This document shows positions 20,432 to 35,400 of a stretch of 39,236 nucleotides of DNA, in pieces. A program made the translations under genes and the position numbers. The notes under the pieces are model-generated. The model searched no databases. It saw only the letters and a program-made list of their open reading frames with translations, and was not told where the DNA came from. Numbering within the stretch: the first letter of the stretch is position 1; every line of letters starts with the position of its first letter. The stretch comes from Polychytrium aggregatum (taxonomy: Eukaryota; Chytridiomycota; Chytridiomycetes; Polychytriales), in assembly GCF_025602895.1 (NCBI RefSeq), contig NW_026516454.1:1-39236 (forward strand), written 5' to 3'.

Positions 20432-23400
20432 ATGGCAGCCATCTCGGACGGCGACCGGCACCCCCAAAAGCATGGGTTGGCCGAAGCCAGCCAGCTCAGC
20501 GATCGCCGCGAACAAAAGGTCGAGCTGCACCGAAAGACCGGCACGCTCAGAGGTCTGTATTGCTGCACTAATGCTGCCATGGTTCTGAAATCGGTCGACT
20601 CTGGGGTGCTACACTGGCCAGCGAGTTGTGTTTGTCGCAGTGTTGCTTACGACCAATGATGTGTTGGATTGCGACTTGTCCATGCTCAGAGCTCATTCGC
20701 GCCTCGAAGGAGGCTCGGGCTGGACAGCGCGAGTTTCCCGACTCCCTTCTCAGCAAAATCAAGGTCAAGCCCCCGCCCCAAAAGCGAAGCCAAACCACCA
20801 CGACTCAGAAAGTCGAGTATGAGCAAAAACGACAGAAGATAGAGGGCGAGACGGCCAGAACCAAGGGCGGGATGGAGATCATCCACGAGGATCCCAACGC
20901 AGCCCGTCCGTCCTCTGCCCATCGGTCCTTCAAGGAAAAGCTCGTGGACTTTTTGATGTGGGCATTCGCTACTGCTGAACCGCTCTATGCCCGCATTTGT
21001 AGCGTTGCGTGTTCGTCTCAACGACACCAGCCCTGAGCCGCTGGTCCCGTCGACGCTTGCTTGGAAATATCGCCGTTGGCAGTGCGCCACGGCCCGATCG
21101 GAAAGCATTCTCATATCCCATTTCACCTTCCATGAACGCTCCCACAGCGACAAACAGAGCCACAGAGTCAAAGTCGAGTCTGGTAACACTTGTCTACGAG
21201 TGAAAGCAGCCGCCTTTCTATCGCATGACCACCTACGGCTGACGCTTTGTACTTCTGCTTGCAGCCGACGAAACAGCGGGTATGCTTCTGAAGAACATGG
21301 ACCCCAACTATCTCCCCGATGGCAGGGTGGCTGACGCCGTCAGGGCCTCATCCAGCGATCGGCTTGAGGCTACTGACGATGAAGATGCGCACGTGATTGT
21401 AAGTTGCCGAGCGGATCGCCGGATCGCAGCACAGTTGCAGCATAGTCGCAGCATTGTTGTCGGCAATGTAATGCGGTTGTCAATATTAGATGCTGCAGGG
21501 GACAGTGTGGCATGTTGCGGCGAACTCGTAGTACCGGACACGGGGAGCTGCCTTGATTCCCGATAGTGGTTGTATGCTTGGCTGCGTTGATATGCTCATT
21601 TTGGCTCCTTCATATCATCTGGTATGTGATCGGCCCCATCCATCTGGTCGTTCCCATCACAGGCGTTCTTCAAGTACTTTGATGCAAACATCAAGTCGCA
21701 CTACGTCAGCAATCTCAGCCCCCAGTGGATCGAAAACATACTGAACGCCATCCCCGACAACCTGCCGGACAAATACCCTGACGTCACCCGGAGTATTCTT
21801 GGCGAGATCCAACAAGAATACACCAACAGCGGCAAGCAGTCAGCAGGTATGTTGCATCCAACCGCACTCGCATCGAGCAGGATTCTGTGACAAGTAGAGT
21901 CTCGAAGCAGCCGATGTGTGAGCCCCACACCTCTATCTCTGTCGCCCATACTCGGACGCTTGTGCGTGTCGCCTTGAAAGCTGTTCTCACGAGAGTCGCT
22001 GTGCTGCTTCGCAAACTGCAGTGGATTATATCCTCAAGTCGCCGGTGAAGAAGTCGGACCAAAGCGAGAGGTACACTTTCGTGAGCAGTATCGCCGTGGC
22101 GCCTTCACAACCGCACCGACCACACCTTCTCTGATACCAGCCTGCGGGTGAATTGCTTCGTCATCTAGCGCCAAGACCGCAGGCAAGCCTGTGTATTTTC
22201 CCCAGGACAAGTGCCCGTTTCCAGCTGGATGGAAGACGCAATTCATGGACGCCTATCAAAAGATGGAAAGGAACCTGTTCATCACTCATCCGCTAATGAT
22301 CAGGCTCCTCGAAACGTGGGGCATATACAACAGCTTGAGCTTTGTAGATGTGGATGAGATCAAGAGCAACCCGCATGCCTTCCGTGTCTCGGGATTTAAG
22401 TCGATGCTCCTTGTCCACTCTGAAAAGTGCCGAGACAAGATGCTCAACAAGTACGTCCCTTGGCTGAGCACTCACACGCCTGTGACTATCTATCCGCGTC
22501 GGAACCAAACTCCTGGTGCAGTGGGGTGTTTGAGGCTTTGATTTTGCGGATCGCTATCCACCGCGGTTGCCACGACGATGTGCCAACTCTTTCGACTGAC
22601 ATACCCACAATCTGACCCTTCCTTGGCAGCTGGTATATGACCGTTCTGAAGCACTTTGCAGACTGCTTTCTGCGCACCAAGAAGAAAGAAGCCGCTTCTC
22701 GCCCCCCAGACAACTTCTTTCGGTCAGCTTCCATTCTGATCTATAACCAGATTCTGTCGATCATCACAAACTCGCTCGGTCGCTATGTCAAGCTGTTTTC
22801 TGCGCGGCCAATCGAGATGCCCTCTGAAAATACCGATCTCGTGCCGATGCGGGAACATGCCCCGCGTTTTGTTGTGCGCTTGATTTTGAACGAGTCGAAA
22901 ATCGAGTTCGAGCCGCCGCTTGAAGAGATCGGAACAACGATCGTTGACTGTCTCGAGTATGTCGTGCGGACCGTCGAGTCGGTTCCCAAGATAGAAACGA
23001 TTCTCTACAGCTCGCAGGGCGAGCAGCTCCTCAACAACACACTCGAAGGCATCATGCGGTCCACGGACGACCAGAACGAGATGAAAATCATTCCCGAGAG
23101 CGCAATCGTCGATGCCGCGGAGAAGCACTTGCGGCAGTACTCGCAAGAGTGCTTCGATGTTGCCAACGAGTATGTCCGACGGTACGAAAAGTACCAGGCA
23201 ATGTTTGCCAGTGATGTCGATGACGACATTGCCAAGTTCTTTTCAGAGGACCATTCCTTTGAAGATTACACCGAGGTAGGGTGGGACTTTGCAGCTGCCG
23301 CGCTTGGGCTTTGAACCCAAGCTGCCCGTTTCGCTCTGGCACTCTCTACTCAATCTGCACAAGTATCAGACTCAAGGAGGCCATCATTCAATACTAACCA

Positions 23401-26400
23401 CATTCTTGACTCCTTTCCCACACAGGCGATTGGAAGATATCGCGAAAGGGCCTCCGAAATCATGAACAATCCACGCAGCGTGGACTTGCCCATGGTGGCG
23501 CTACGCTGCGATGAGTTGCACAAGGCTCTCGCAAGCAAGTCCATGGAGCTTTCGAACCAGTTCCTCAACAAAATCATTCAAACAAATGCCGAACATCAGC
23601 AAAGGTGTGCTTCTCGGCCTTAGTTCTTGCTATTGGGGGGGTGTCTTTTTGCAATCGACTTCCAAGATGACCCGTGCTCTCCACCATTGGGAACTGGAGT
23701 TCCCATTTTGCCCTATCCAGCCTCCGCTGCGATCGGCGTTTCTATATGAGTGTATCGGACTAAAATGGCATATCGAAACGGAGTAGCATGGCTAGGTGTG
23801 TCGCAGCGACTGATCCATTTTATTAATCAACACATCGACTTGGCGACCGTGGAATGCTCTCGCTACAAACCCAGCATCTGTCGGCGATACGAGGTAATCC
23901 AAGAAAAGGCCCTGCGGATTCCAGAGAACTTCAAGGAAATGGCCGACCAGATGGCTTACATGGACGAAGTCCGCAATGTCGAGTTGCCCTCCCTCCTGAC
24001 CGAGCTCGAGGAGGCCCGGAAGCGCCTCTCGTATATACTCAACTTCTCGGCCTTGACCGAGGAGCACATCAATCTCAACAACGTCACCTTCACTTGGCCC
24101 GTGCGAATCGTTCCCATCCTCGAGAGACACAACGAAATCATTGGCGAGGCTCGCGAAAAGTCCGAAGTCAGTCTGAAGGAGCGCCGCACAAAGTTTGAGC
24201 AGGAGCTGGATGAGTTTGCCGCCCAGGTGGAAGATCTCAAGGACGTCGGAGACCTCGACGAAATGCCCTTCTACGTCAAGAAGGTCCAGACCCTGGCCAA
24301 GCAGCTCCAAACGGCCTCGGACACCATCGCCTCATTCAACCGCGAAGAGCAGCTCTTTGGCTGGAGCGTCACAGTCTATCCTCAGCGCAAACAAATCCTG
24401 GCCGCGCTCGAACCCTACCAGGCGCTCTATACAACAGCCGTGAACTTTCAAAAGTCCTATAAGCGGTGGATGGACGGAGGCCTGCTGGAGCTGGACGCAG
24501 AGGTGATCGAGCAGGAGGTTGACGCCCTCAAGCGAGAAATGTACCGCGTGGTCGGAACACTTGTTCAGGCAGCAGCTCCCCAGAACTTGGCAAAACAAGT
24601 GCGTGAAAAGATCGATGAGTTCATGGTCAACATCCCCGTGATTCGAGTTCTATGCAACCCTGGTATGCGCGACCGACACTGGAACAAGCTCTCTGCTGTC
24701 GCCGGGTTTGACATCAAGCCCGACAGCACAAGTTCTCTGAGGAAGATGCTCAAGAACAACCTCGAGCAGTTTCTTGATCCTTTCCAGGAAGTTAGCGGTG
24801 AGTCATGTGCCTCGGTCACTTAGCTCTTGCTCAGCCCATGGGTCCGCCGCCGGCTTAGGCTGCAGATACCAACGAGTTACGTAGTGCAGCACAGCGCGAT
24901 TCTAACAGATCCCTCGTCCTAGATGCGGCATCAAAGGAGTACACGCTCGAGAAGAACTTGACCAAGATGGTGACTGAGTGGGACCCGCTCGAGCTCACTC
25001 TCCTCGCCTACCGCGAGACAGGAACCTTCATTCTCTCCTCTGTCGAGGAGGCACAGCAGCTGCTCGACGACCAGATTGTCAAGACACAGTCCATGCGCGG
25101 CAGCCCGTACATCAAGCCGTTTGAGCAGCAGATCAAAGAATGGGAGAAAAAGCTGCTCACGACACAGGAGATTCTGGATGAGTGGCTCAAGGTTCAGGCG
25201 ACGTGGTTGTACCTCGAGCCCATCTTTAGCTCCGAGGACATCATGAACCAAATGCCAGAGGAAGGCCGAAAGTTCCGAATGGTGGACCAAAGCTGGAAGA
25301 AGATCATGGGGGTATGTCTAACGACTCATCCCGGAGCGGCGATGCTGCTAAACTCAAGCCAGCCGCATTTGCGTGTTCCAGCCTCAGGTACTGACCGTAC
25401 TCTCTGCAACGCCCCCAGATTGTCAACGAAGACCGCCATGTCCTCAAGGTCACCGACATCCCCAATCTTCTTGACGACATGCAAAAGAACAACGTCCTGC
25501 TGGAAGAGATTCTGAAGGGCCTCAATTCGTATCTGGAGCTCAAGCGCTTGTACTTCCCGCGCTTCTTCTTCTTGTCAAACGACGAGATGCTGGAGATCCT
25601 GTCCGAGACCAAGGACCCCACACGTGTCCAGCCCCATCTCAAAAAGTGCTTCGAGGGCATTGCCACGCTTGACTTTGACGACAAACTGGACATCCTGGCC
25701 ATCCAGTCGAGCGAAAAAGAGCGGCTCCCGCTGGCACAGCGAATCTCGACGGCCGAGGCAAAGGGATCGGTCGAAAAGTGGCTCTCGCAGGCAAGCCCAG
25801 TCCCGCTTCTCCCATTCTGTCGTCGCACGAGACTTCATTTGTTCGGCGATCAAAACCATCCATTCTAGTTCTAAGGTCCTTTGCGCGAATGGATCGGCAG
25901 TGGCCCCAACATATTGTCTGGGCTCAGAGCGCTGAACGCTTTGTTTTGTCTCATATCGCAATACCCAGGTCGAGTCGCTCATGCTCAGAAGTGTCCATTC
26001 GGTCATGGAAGAGGCCTACATAGCCTATCCGCAGAAGCCCCGCGCTCAATGGGTACTGGACTGGCCGGGACAAGTTATTCTGTGCGTCAGCTCTATTTTC
26101 TGGACGTCTGATGCCGAGAAGGCCATCGAAGGTGGAAAGAAGGGCCTGGAGAACTTCCACGCCAAACTGAACTCGGACTTATCTGACGTCATCCGACTCG
26201 TTCGCGGGCAGTTGAGCAAGATGGCGCGCCTGACGCTTGGTGCACTGGTCGTCATCGATGTCCACGCCCGTGATGTTATCCAGCTGCTTGCTGCCGAGGG
26301 CATCAGTGATATCAGCGACTTCAGCTGGCTCGCGCAGCTGCGCTACTACTGGGAGGATGAAAATGTCATGGTCAAAATGATCAACGCCCAGCGGCTGTAC

Positions 26401-29400
26401 GGATACGAGTATCTGGGCAACTCGCCCCGCCTCGTGATCACGCCCCTGACGGATCGCTGCTACCGCACTCTGTTTGGTGCCTTGCATCTCAACCTCGGAG
26501 GTGCCCCGGAGGGCCCTGCCGGCACAGGCAAGACCGAGACAACCAAGGATCTCGCCAAGGCCCTGGCCAAACAGTGCGTCGTCTTCAACTGCTCAGATGG
26601 CTTGGACTACCTCGCCATGGGCAAGTTCTTCAAGGGACTTGCCTCTGCTGGGGCCTGGGCCTGCTTCGACGAGTTCAACCGCATCGATCTCGAGGTGCTT
26701 TCGGTCGTCGCACAGCAAGTGTTGACGATCCAGCGCGCTATAGCCATGAAGGCGCGCGACTTTATGTTCGAAGGTACCAAGCTGGTGCTCAATCCAACGT
26801 GCGCCGTGTTCATCACCATGAATCCAGGCTATGCTGGCCGATCCGAGCTGCCGGACAACCTCAAGGCCCTGTTCCGTACCGTCGCCATGATGGTGCCCGA
26901 CTACACCCTCATAGGCGAGATAACCCTGTACTCGTTTGGCTTTATCGAGGCGCGCAACTTGGCCCGCAAGATCACCGCCACCTATCGACTTTGTTCCGAG
27001 CAGCTGTCGTCGCAGGACCACTACGACTACGGCATGCGGGCGGTGAAGAGTGTCCTCACCGCTGCCGGCAACCTCAAGCTCAAATATTCAGAGGAGGACG
27101 AGAACATCCTGGTGCTGCGGTCCATTATCGACGTCAATCTCCCAAAGTTCCTGTCGCAGGACATTGCCCTGTTTAAAGGCATTGCTACGGACCTGTTTCC
27201 GGGCGTACAGCTGCCAAAGCCTGACTACGAGCTGCTCGAAGGTGCAATCCAGAAGGCTTGCGCCTCGATGCATCTGCAAATGGTGCCCCCGTTCCTCGAG
27301 AAGATCATACAACTCTACGAGATGATGCTGGTCCGCCACGGCTTCATGCTTGTTGGCGAGCCATTTGCTGGCAAGACGTCGGCATACCGGGTGCTCGGGG
27401 ATGCCTTGGGCGATTTGGCAGTGACCCAGGGCGGCGAAGAGTGGCAGAAGGTGCAGTTCAAGGTCATCAACCCCAAATCGATCACCATGGGTCAGTTGTA
27501 CGGCCAGTTTGATCCGGTTTCGCACGAATGGACGGACGGCGTTTTGGCGACGTCGTTTCGAAGCTTCGCCAGCTCTACGAGCCCGGATCGCAAGTGGGTC
27601 GTTTTTGACGGGCCTGTGGACGCCATCTGGGTCGAGAACATGAACACTGTCCTGGACGATAACAAGAAGCTTTGTCTCATGAGCGGCGAAATCATCCAGC
27701 TATCCAACACAATGAGCTTGGTGTTCGAGGTCATGGACCTGGCTGTGGCTTCGGTACGTGGCTGCTCGGAGCTCACTCCACCGCTGGGATTCGGCCATTG
27801 CAGCGGCCACTCGCGGTTCTGGACTCATGCTGTATTGGGTCGTGGCTAACTGGATATTTGCTTGCAGCCTGCAACAGTGAGTCGCTGCGGAATGGTCTAC
27901 ATGGAGCCTGAGCGACTCGGGTGGCGGCCGCTCCTCAGTTCGTGGCTCGAGCGCATGGAAACTCTGCGCCCAGAGTATGCCAAGTACATCAGCCAGCTCT
28001 TTGAGATCTTTGTGCCTCCGTCAATCCAGTGCGTTCGCAAGGACTGTCGTGAGCTCTCCCCAACATCCGATATCGGTCTTGTCAACTCGCTCATTCGGCT
28101 GCTCGACAGCCAGATCGCCGAGTTCCAGGAGGCCAAGGTGACAAAAAACGACAGTCTGCTTAAACAACGACTCGAGTGCTTCTTTTTGTTTTCGCTTGTC
28201 TGGTCGGTTGGCGGCAGCGTTGATACCCCAAGCCAGCTCAAGTTCGACCACATGCTTCGTAGCCTGCTCTCGCGCCTGAGCACTCCGCTCACTCTGCCTA
28301 TTCCCGATGAGGGAACCGTTTACGACTATGTCTTCGAGACGAACGAGGATGCCGATCAATGGACGCTCTGGCTCAGCACCATTCAGCCAACCCCCATTCC
28401 AGCCGAGGCAGAGTTCAACGACATTGTCATCCCGACAAAGGACACGGCACGCTACAACTATCTCATGGACCTCTTGATCACCCACAACAAGGCCTTCCTG
28501 ATTGTCGGGCCAACCGGCACGGGCAAGTCCAAGTACATCGGAAGCAAGCTCCTCACGGGGGTCTCCAAGGAACGATACATCCCGCTCTTCATCAACTTTT
28601 CAGCGCGCACGAGCGCCAACCAAACCCAGGACATTGTCATGTCCAAACTCGACAAGCGGCGCAAGGGTGTCTTTGGTGCCCCTGTCGGGCGCCGGTTCCT
28701 GATCTTCATCGACGATCTGAACATGCCAGCCAAAGAGCAGTACGGTGCCCAACCCCCGATTGAACTGTTTCGCCAGTGGTTTGATCATGGCAACTGGTAC
28801 GACAAGAAGGACACCTCTCGGCTGGAACTCATCGACATTCAAATCATGAGTGCAATGGGTCCGCCAGGCGGTGGCCGCAATGCGGTAACACCGCGGTTTC
28901 TGCGGCACTTCAACCAAATCGTCATCAACTCCTTTGACGACATAACCATGTCGCGCATCTTCAACTCAATCTTGGACTGGCACTTCAATTGCTTCGAGTT
29001 TACCGAGGAAGTGATCTCGCTGGGCACCAAGATCGTCGATGCCACGACCAACATCTACAAGTGGGCCGTGGAAAACCTGCTGCCAACGCCCGCAAAGACC
29101 CACTATACGTTCAACCTGCGGGACTTTTCAAAGGTCATCCAAGGCCTAGTTCTGTCCAAGCCGGCGTTCTTCCCCGACAGCGCCAACATCATCCGGCTCT
29201 GGGTGCATGAGGTCTACCGGGTGTACTACGACCGCCTGGTCACCGACGACGATCGATACAGCATCTTCTCGCACATCCTGGATGTTGTGAAGCAGTGCTT
29301 TGATTGCGAGCCAGACGAGATCTTTGCCCGGATCGCCACAGGAGAGGATAATGTTCTCATGGAGGAGGACATGAGATCGCTGATTTTTGGGGACATTCTG

Positions 29401-32400
29401 AGCAAGGGCAAGCCTGGAGCAGAGGCCGATTACATCGAGCTCAAGAGCTACGACCAGATCACAGAGATTGTGCAGACCTTTATGAACGAGTACAACCAAG
29501 TCAAAAAAGCCAAGCTCAACTTGGTGCTCTTCCGATTTGCTGTCGAGCACGTTGCCAAGATTTGCCGTATTCTGAAGCTGCCTGGCGGCAACGCCCTCTT
29601 GGTCGGCGTCGGAGGAAGTGGACGCCAGAGCCTCGCTCGGCTCGCCTCGTTTATATCGCAGTACGAGCTCTTCCAAATCGAGATCTCAAAGCAGTACGGC
29701 AGAAACGAATGGAGAGAGGATCTCAAACGCATCCTGCTCCTCGCCGGGGCCGACAATCGCAAGACCGTGTTCTTGTTTCCGGACACCCAGATCAAGGAAG
29801 AGTCATTCATCGAGGATGTCAGCAACCTACTCAACGCCAGCGACGTGCCCAATCTGTTTGCAGCCGACGAACGACAGACAATCATCGAGCGCTGTGTCGA
29901 GAACGCCAACGAGGAAGGAAAGGCCGGCGATGGATCCCCTGCAGCGCTCTACAACTACTTTGTCTCGCGCGTCCGAAACAACCTGCATATCATTTTGTGC
30001 ATGAGTCCCATCGGCGACGCCTTCCGATCGCGACTACGGCAGTTCTCGTCGATTGTCAATTGCTGCACCATCGATTGGTTCCAGGCTTGGCCAGACGACG
30101 CTCTCCAGGCCGTTGCCAAGCAGTTTCTGCATGACATTGACACGGACGAGTCCATCAACGAAGCCATCGTGTCCATGTGCCGCCTGTTCCACCAATCGGT
30201 GATATTCCTCTCGGAAAAGTTCCGGCTGAGCCTCTCCCGCCACAACTATGTCACGCCAACGAGCTACCTTGAGCTGCTCCATGCCTACAAGACGCTGCTG
30301 GCTGCCAAGCGCAGCGAGGTGTCGGCAATCAAGTCGCGCTATGCAAACGGCCTGAACAAGCTGCAGTTTGCGGCCGAGCAAGTCATGCGCATGCAGCGCG
30401 ACCTCGGTGATCTCCAGCCCCAGCTCAAGCGCACCTCCGAGGAAACCACCGAGATGCTTCTCAAGATCCAGAAGGAATCTGTTGAAGTGGAAGCGACCAA
30501 GAGCACTGTCGCTGCGGACGAGGCTGTGGCCTCTGCCAAGGCAGAGGAGGCCCAGGCAATCAAAAACGAGTGCGAAAACGAGCTCGCCCAAGCGCTCCCA
30601 CTCCTGAACGCCGCCTTGGCAGCCCTCGATACCCTCAAGAAGAGCGACATTGATCTGGTCAAGGCGATGAAGAACCCGCCGGACGGCGTCAAACTTGTCA
30701 TGGAGGCTGTCTGTGTCATGAAGGACATGAAGCCGGAGAAGGTTCCAGATCCATCCGGCTCCGGAAGGATGGTCTTTGACTACTGGAAGACCTCCCTCAA
30801 GATGCTGGGAGACCCAAAGTTCCTGGAAACCCTCAAGATGTTTGACAAGGATGATATCCCGGCGCACGTCATCAAGAAGATTCGGCAGACCTACATCCCG
30901 AATCCCGAATTCAAGCCCGACAAGGTCCGGAACGCCTCATCGGCTGCCGAGGGCCTGTGTACCTGGATCGTTGCGATGGAATCGTATGACCGCGTGGCCA
31001 AGGTGGTGGCCCCGAAGCAAATCGCCCTTGCCCGCGCCGAAGCGGAACTGGCCGAGACCATGGCAGGTCTGGCTGAGAAACGGGCAACGCTCAAATCCGT
31101 GGTTGATCGCCTGCAGGCCCTCGACGACAACCTCACGGCGCTCTCTCGAAAAAAGGACAGGCTCGAGAAGGAGGTCAAGAGCTGCGAGGAGCAGCTCGAC
31201 CGTGCGCAGAAGCTTCTGGGTGGACTCGGCGGCGAGAAGCAGCGCTGGACGGAAGTCGTCCACCAGCTCGACGGAACCCTCTATCATCTGACCGGAGATG
31301 TGCTGATCTCGGCCGGTGTGATCGCCTATCTTGGCGCATTCACCAAAATGTATCGACTCGAGTGCATAAACGAGTGGCTGAAAAACTGTCGCGAGTACCG
31401 CATCCCATGCTCCGACACATTCTCCCTCGACAAGACCCTGGGCGACCCGATCAAGATCCGCGCCTGGAATATTGCTGGACTGCCGACCGACCAGTTCTCG
31501 ATCGACAACGGAATCATTGTCCAGAACGCGCGCCGATGGCCGTTGATGATCGACCCGCAGGGCCAAGCCAACAAGTGGGTCAAGAACATGGAGAAGGACA
31601 ACAACGTCATCATCATCAAGCTCACAGACAACGACTACATCCGCAATCTTGAAAACGCCATCCAGTTTGGCGTGCCAGTGCTGCTCGAGAACGTGAAGGA
31701 GGAACTCGATCCAATCCTCGACACCATCCTGCAGAAGCAGACCTTCAAGTCGGGCGGCACAACCTGCATCCGTCTCGGCGACGCCGTGGTTGAGTACTCG
31801 CCCAACTTTCGACTGTACATCACCACCAAACTCCGGAATCCGCACTATCTGCCCGAGCTTGCTGTCAAGGTCTCACTACTAAACTTTATGATCACGCCAG
31901 AGGGTCTGGAAGATCAGCTTCTCGGCATCGTCGTCCAGAAGGAGCGACCTGAGCTGGAAGACGAGAAAACACAGCTGATTCTGCAGTCGGCCGAAAACAA
32001 GCGCAAGCTCAAGGAAATCGAGGACCAGATCCTGCAGATTCTCTCGTCGGCCGAGGGCAACATCCTGGAGAACGAAACCGCGATCGAGGTTCTGTCGTCG
32101 TCGCGGGTTATTTCCGTTGAGCTGTTCGAGAAGCAAAAGATCGCCGAGGAAACCGAGCACAAGATCGACGAAACTCGCGAGTCGTATCGGCCGATTGCAC
32201 GACACTCGTCCATCCTCTTTTTTTGCATCGCCGACGTTGGGAACATTGACCCGATGTACCAGTATTCGCTGGTGTGGTTCATTGATCTGTTTGCAAACGC
32301 CATCGTGACATCGGCAAAGTCCAGCATCCTCAAGCGACGGCTGAAGAACCTGGAAACCCACTTCACGTACTCGCTGTACTGCAACGTCTGTCGATCGCTC

Positions 32401-35400
32401 TTCGAGAAGGACAAGTTGCTGTTCTCGCTGATGCTGTGCTACAACATTCTCAAGAGCCGTGATGAAATCGACGAGAGCGAGTTCCAGTTTTTCTTGACCG
32501 GTGGAATCGGTCTTGCCGCCCCAAGCTCGGCCAATCCAGCTCCCGGGTGGCTCTCGGACAAATCGTGGTCGGAGATCTGCCGACTCTCTGATCTACCCGC
32601 ATTCAAAGCAATGAAGGACGAATTTGTGCCAATCGAGTGGAAGATTTATGCCGAAAGCAACGAGCCACACATGCTGACGCCGCCGGGCAAGTGGTCCGCG
32701 CTCAACGACTTCCAGAGGCTGATACTGACTCGCATTATGCGGCCCGAGAGAGTCGTCCCTGGCATCCAAGAGTACATCAAGATCAAGATGGGTCACAAGT
32801 TTATCGAGCCGCCCAACTTCAATCTGGCCGAGAGCTTTGATGACTCGAGCAACAGAACGCCGCTGATCTTTATTCTGTCACCAGGAGTGGATCCTATGGC
32901 GCAGTAAGTGCGGATGTCCTGGCGGTATTATCGTCATGGAGAGGCGCGGAGCTTCAGCACCGGCGAAGCCGAGCGCAGGCTGAGGCGAGTTGCGAGGATG
33001 GCACGGCGGCGACAGCATATGCGAGGAGTATATATGAGAAGCACTGTGATCCAAACTGCTGGACTGGTGGATCGACGAGTGAGGCGGTGAATGCTGTGGA
33101 CTGCGGCACGATGTGTCCACACGGTGCTGGGTATGCCACGCCGTGCCTGGCGATGGGGTGCTGATGCTTCTGTTCTCGAAACAAAGGCTCCTGAAGTTTG
33201 CCGATGACAAAGGCTTCTCGGGCGCAAAGTGCCAGTCCATTTCACTCGGCCAAGGCCAGGGTCCAATCGCCGCTGCGATGATCAAGGACGCTCAGAAGCT
33301 CGGCACATGGGTTGTGCTCCAGAACTGCCATTTGGCGGTCAGCTGGATGGGTGTCTTGGAGAAGATTGTTGACGACATGACTTCGGGTGCTGTCCACAAG
33401 GAGTTCCGACTGTGGCTTACCAGCTACCCGAGCCCAAAGTTCCCGTCCTCCATCCTGCAGGCCGGTGTCAAAATGACAAACGAGCCGCCAAAGGGGCTGC
33501 GAGCCAATCTGATCAAGAGCTATCTGTCCGACCCCATTTCCAACGAAAAGTTCTTCTACGGGTGCTCGAAGCCTGCCGAGTGGGAGAAGCTGCTGTTTGG
33601 GCTGTGTACCTTTCATGCCATTGTGCAGGTACGACAGCACGGCTGCTACATCGTGCGCTCGACTGCAATCAGTGCCCTTGCAATCGAGAGTCACCGAAAT
33701 TGCATGGCGTGTTGCTGATTCCACTTCGCTTCCGTGTATGTATCGGATTCAGGAACGGCGCAACTTTGGCCCACTTGGATGGAATATTCCGTACGAGTTC
33801 AACGAGTCTGACCTGAGTAAGTGCAGCATGCATAGCGCCGTGGACACATGAATGTCCCGGCCTTCGACTGACGCACCCAATCGCGCTATTTCGTCGCCGT
33901 ATACAAACTGCCTCGCAACAGGAATTAGCATCCGACAATTGCAAATGTTCTTGGACGACTATGCCGAGATCCCATTCAAGGCCCTGACCTACCTGACGGG
34001 CGAGTGCAACTACGGCGGGCGAGTGACCGACGACTGGGACCGCAGGACGCTGATGAGCATCTTGACGACGTTCTACAACCCGGCGGTGATCGAGGAGGCT
34101 CAGTACAAGTTCTCGCCCTCGGGTATATACTATGTGCCGCCGCGGGGCAAGTACGAGAGCTATCTCGATTATATGAAGGCACTGCCGCTGAACCCGAGTC
34201 CAGAAATCTTTGGCATCCACGACAACGGCGACATTGCGCGGCAGCTCGCGGAAACAAAAGGGCTGTTTGACTCGATCCTGAAGACCATGGAGGGCAGCTC
34301 GGGCTCGTCAGGGGCCGGAGGCAAGTCCAACGACGAGATCTTGATCGAGGTCGCAACCGACATTCTGTCCCGTGTGCCCGCCACGTTCATGATCGAGGCC
34401 GCCATCCAGAAGTACCCCGTGAACTACAACGAGAGCATGAATACGGTCCTAATCCAGGAGATGATTCGGTTCAACCGTCTGATCCAAGTGGTACTCGTGA
34501 GCCTCGTCAACGTCCAGAAGGCGATTCGCGGCTTCATTGTGCTCTCGGCCGAGCTGGAAGAAGTGTGCAAGAGCATCTTGGTGGGTCGAGTGCCGGCCAT
34601 GTGGGCAGCCAGGTCATATCCGTCGCTCAAGCCGCTTGCAGCCTACGTCAACGACCTGGTTGCCCGAATCAGGTTCTTCCAGGAGTGGTACGAGCAGGGT
34701 TGCCCGAAGGCTTTTTGGATGGCTGGGTTCTTCTTTACGCAGTCGTTTATCACAGGTGAGTCTCGCCGACACTGATTTCACCCAGAGATTGCCACCGTGT
34801 CCGCACAGATTCCGCTGGTGCTGACGCAGCCGCCCTTTCTCCACCAGCAACGCTGCAAAACTATGCCCGCAAAAACACCATCCCGATCGACGAGCTTGGA
34901 CTCGAGTTTGAGGTCCTGAAGACTCCCAGTGATCAGGCGCAGCAGCTGCTCCCACCGACCAGCGGCGTGCATGTCTTCGGCATCTTCCTCGAGGGCGGCC
35001 GGTGGGACCGCAACACGGGATACCTGGGCGAGTCTCTGCCCAAGGTGCTCTTCGACACCCTGCCTGTGATCTGGTTCAAGCCTGTTCGCCAGGCCGACAT
35101 CAAGAAGGACAACCTGTACGTCTGTCCGATCTACAAAACCAGCGCGCGGAGAGGCGTGCTGTCGACCACGGGTCACTCGACCAACTTTGTCATTCCGATC
35201 CGGCTGCCATCGGACAAGCCAGAGAAGCACTGGATCATGCGCGGCGTCGCAGCACTGTGAGTATTGCCCAGCTATACAATGCGACGTATTCATGCGGGAG
35301 GGGCAGAGACAGAGGGGATAAACCCGACAGAGACGCCGCAGCGGTCGAGAGTATGCGGCGATCGAGAGTATGCGGCGATCGAGAGTATGCGGCGATCGAC

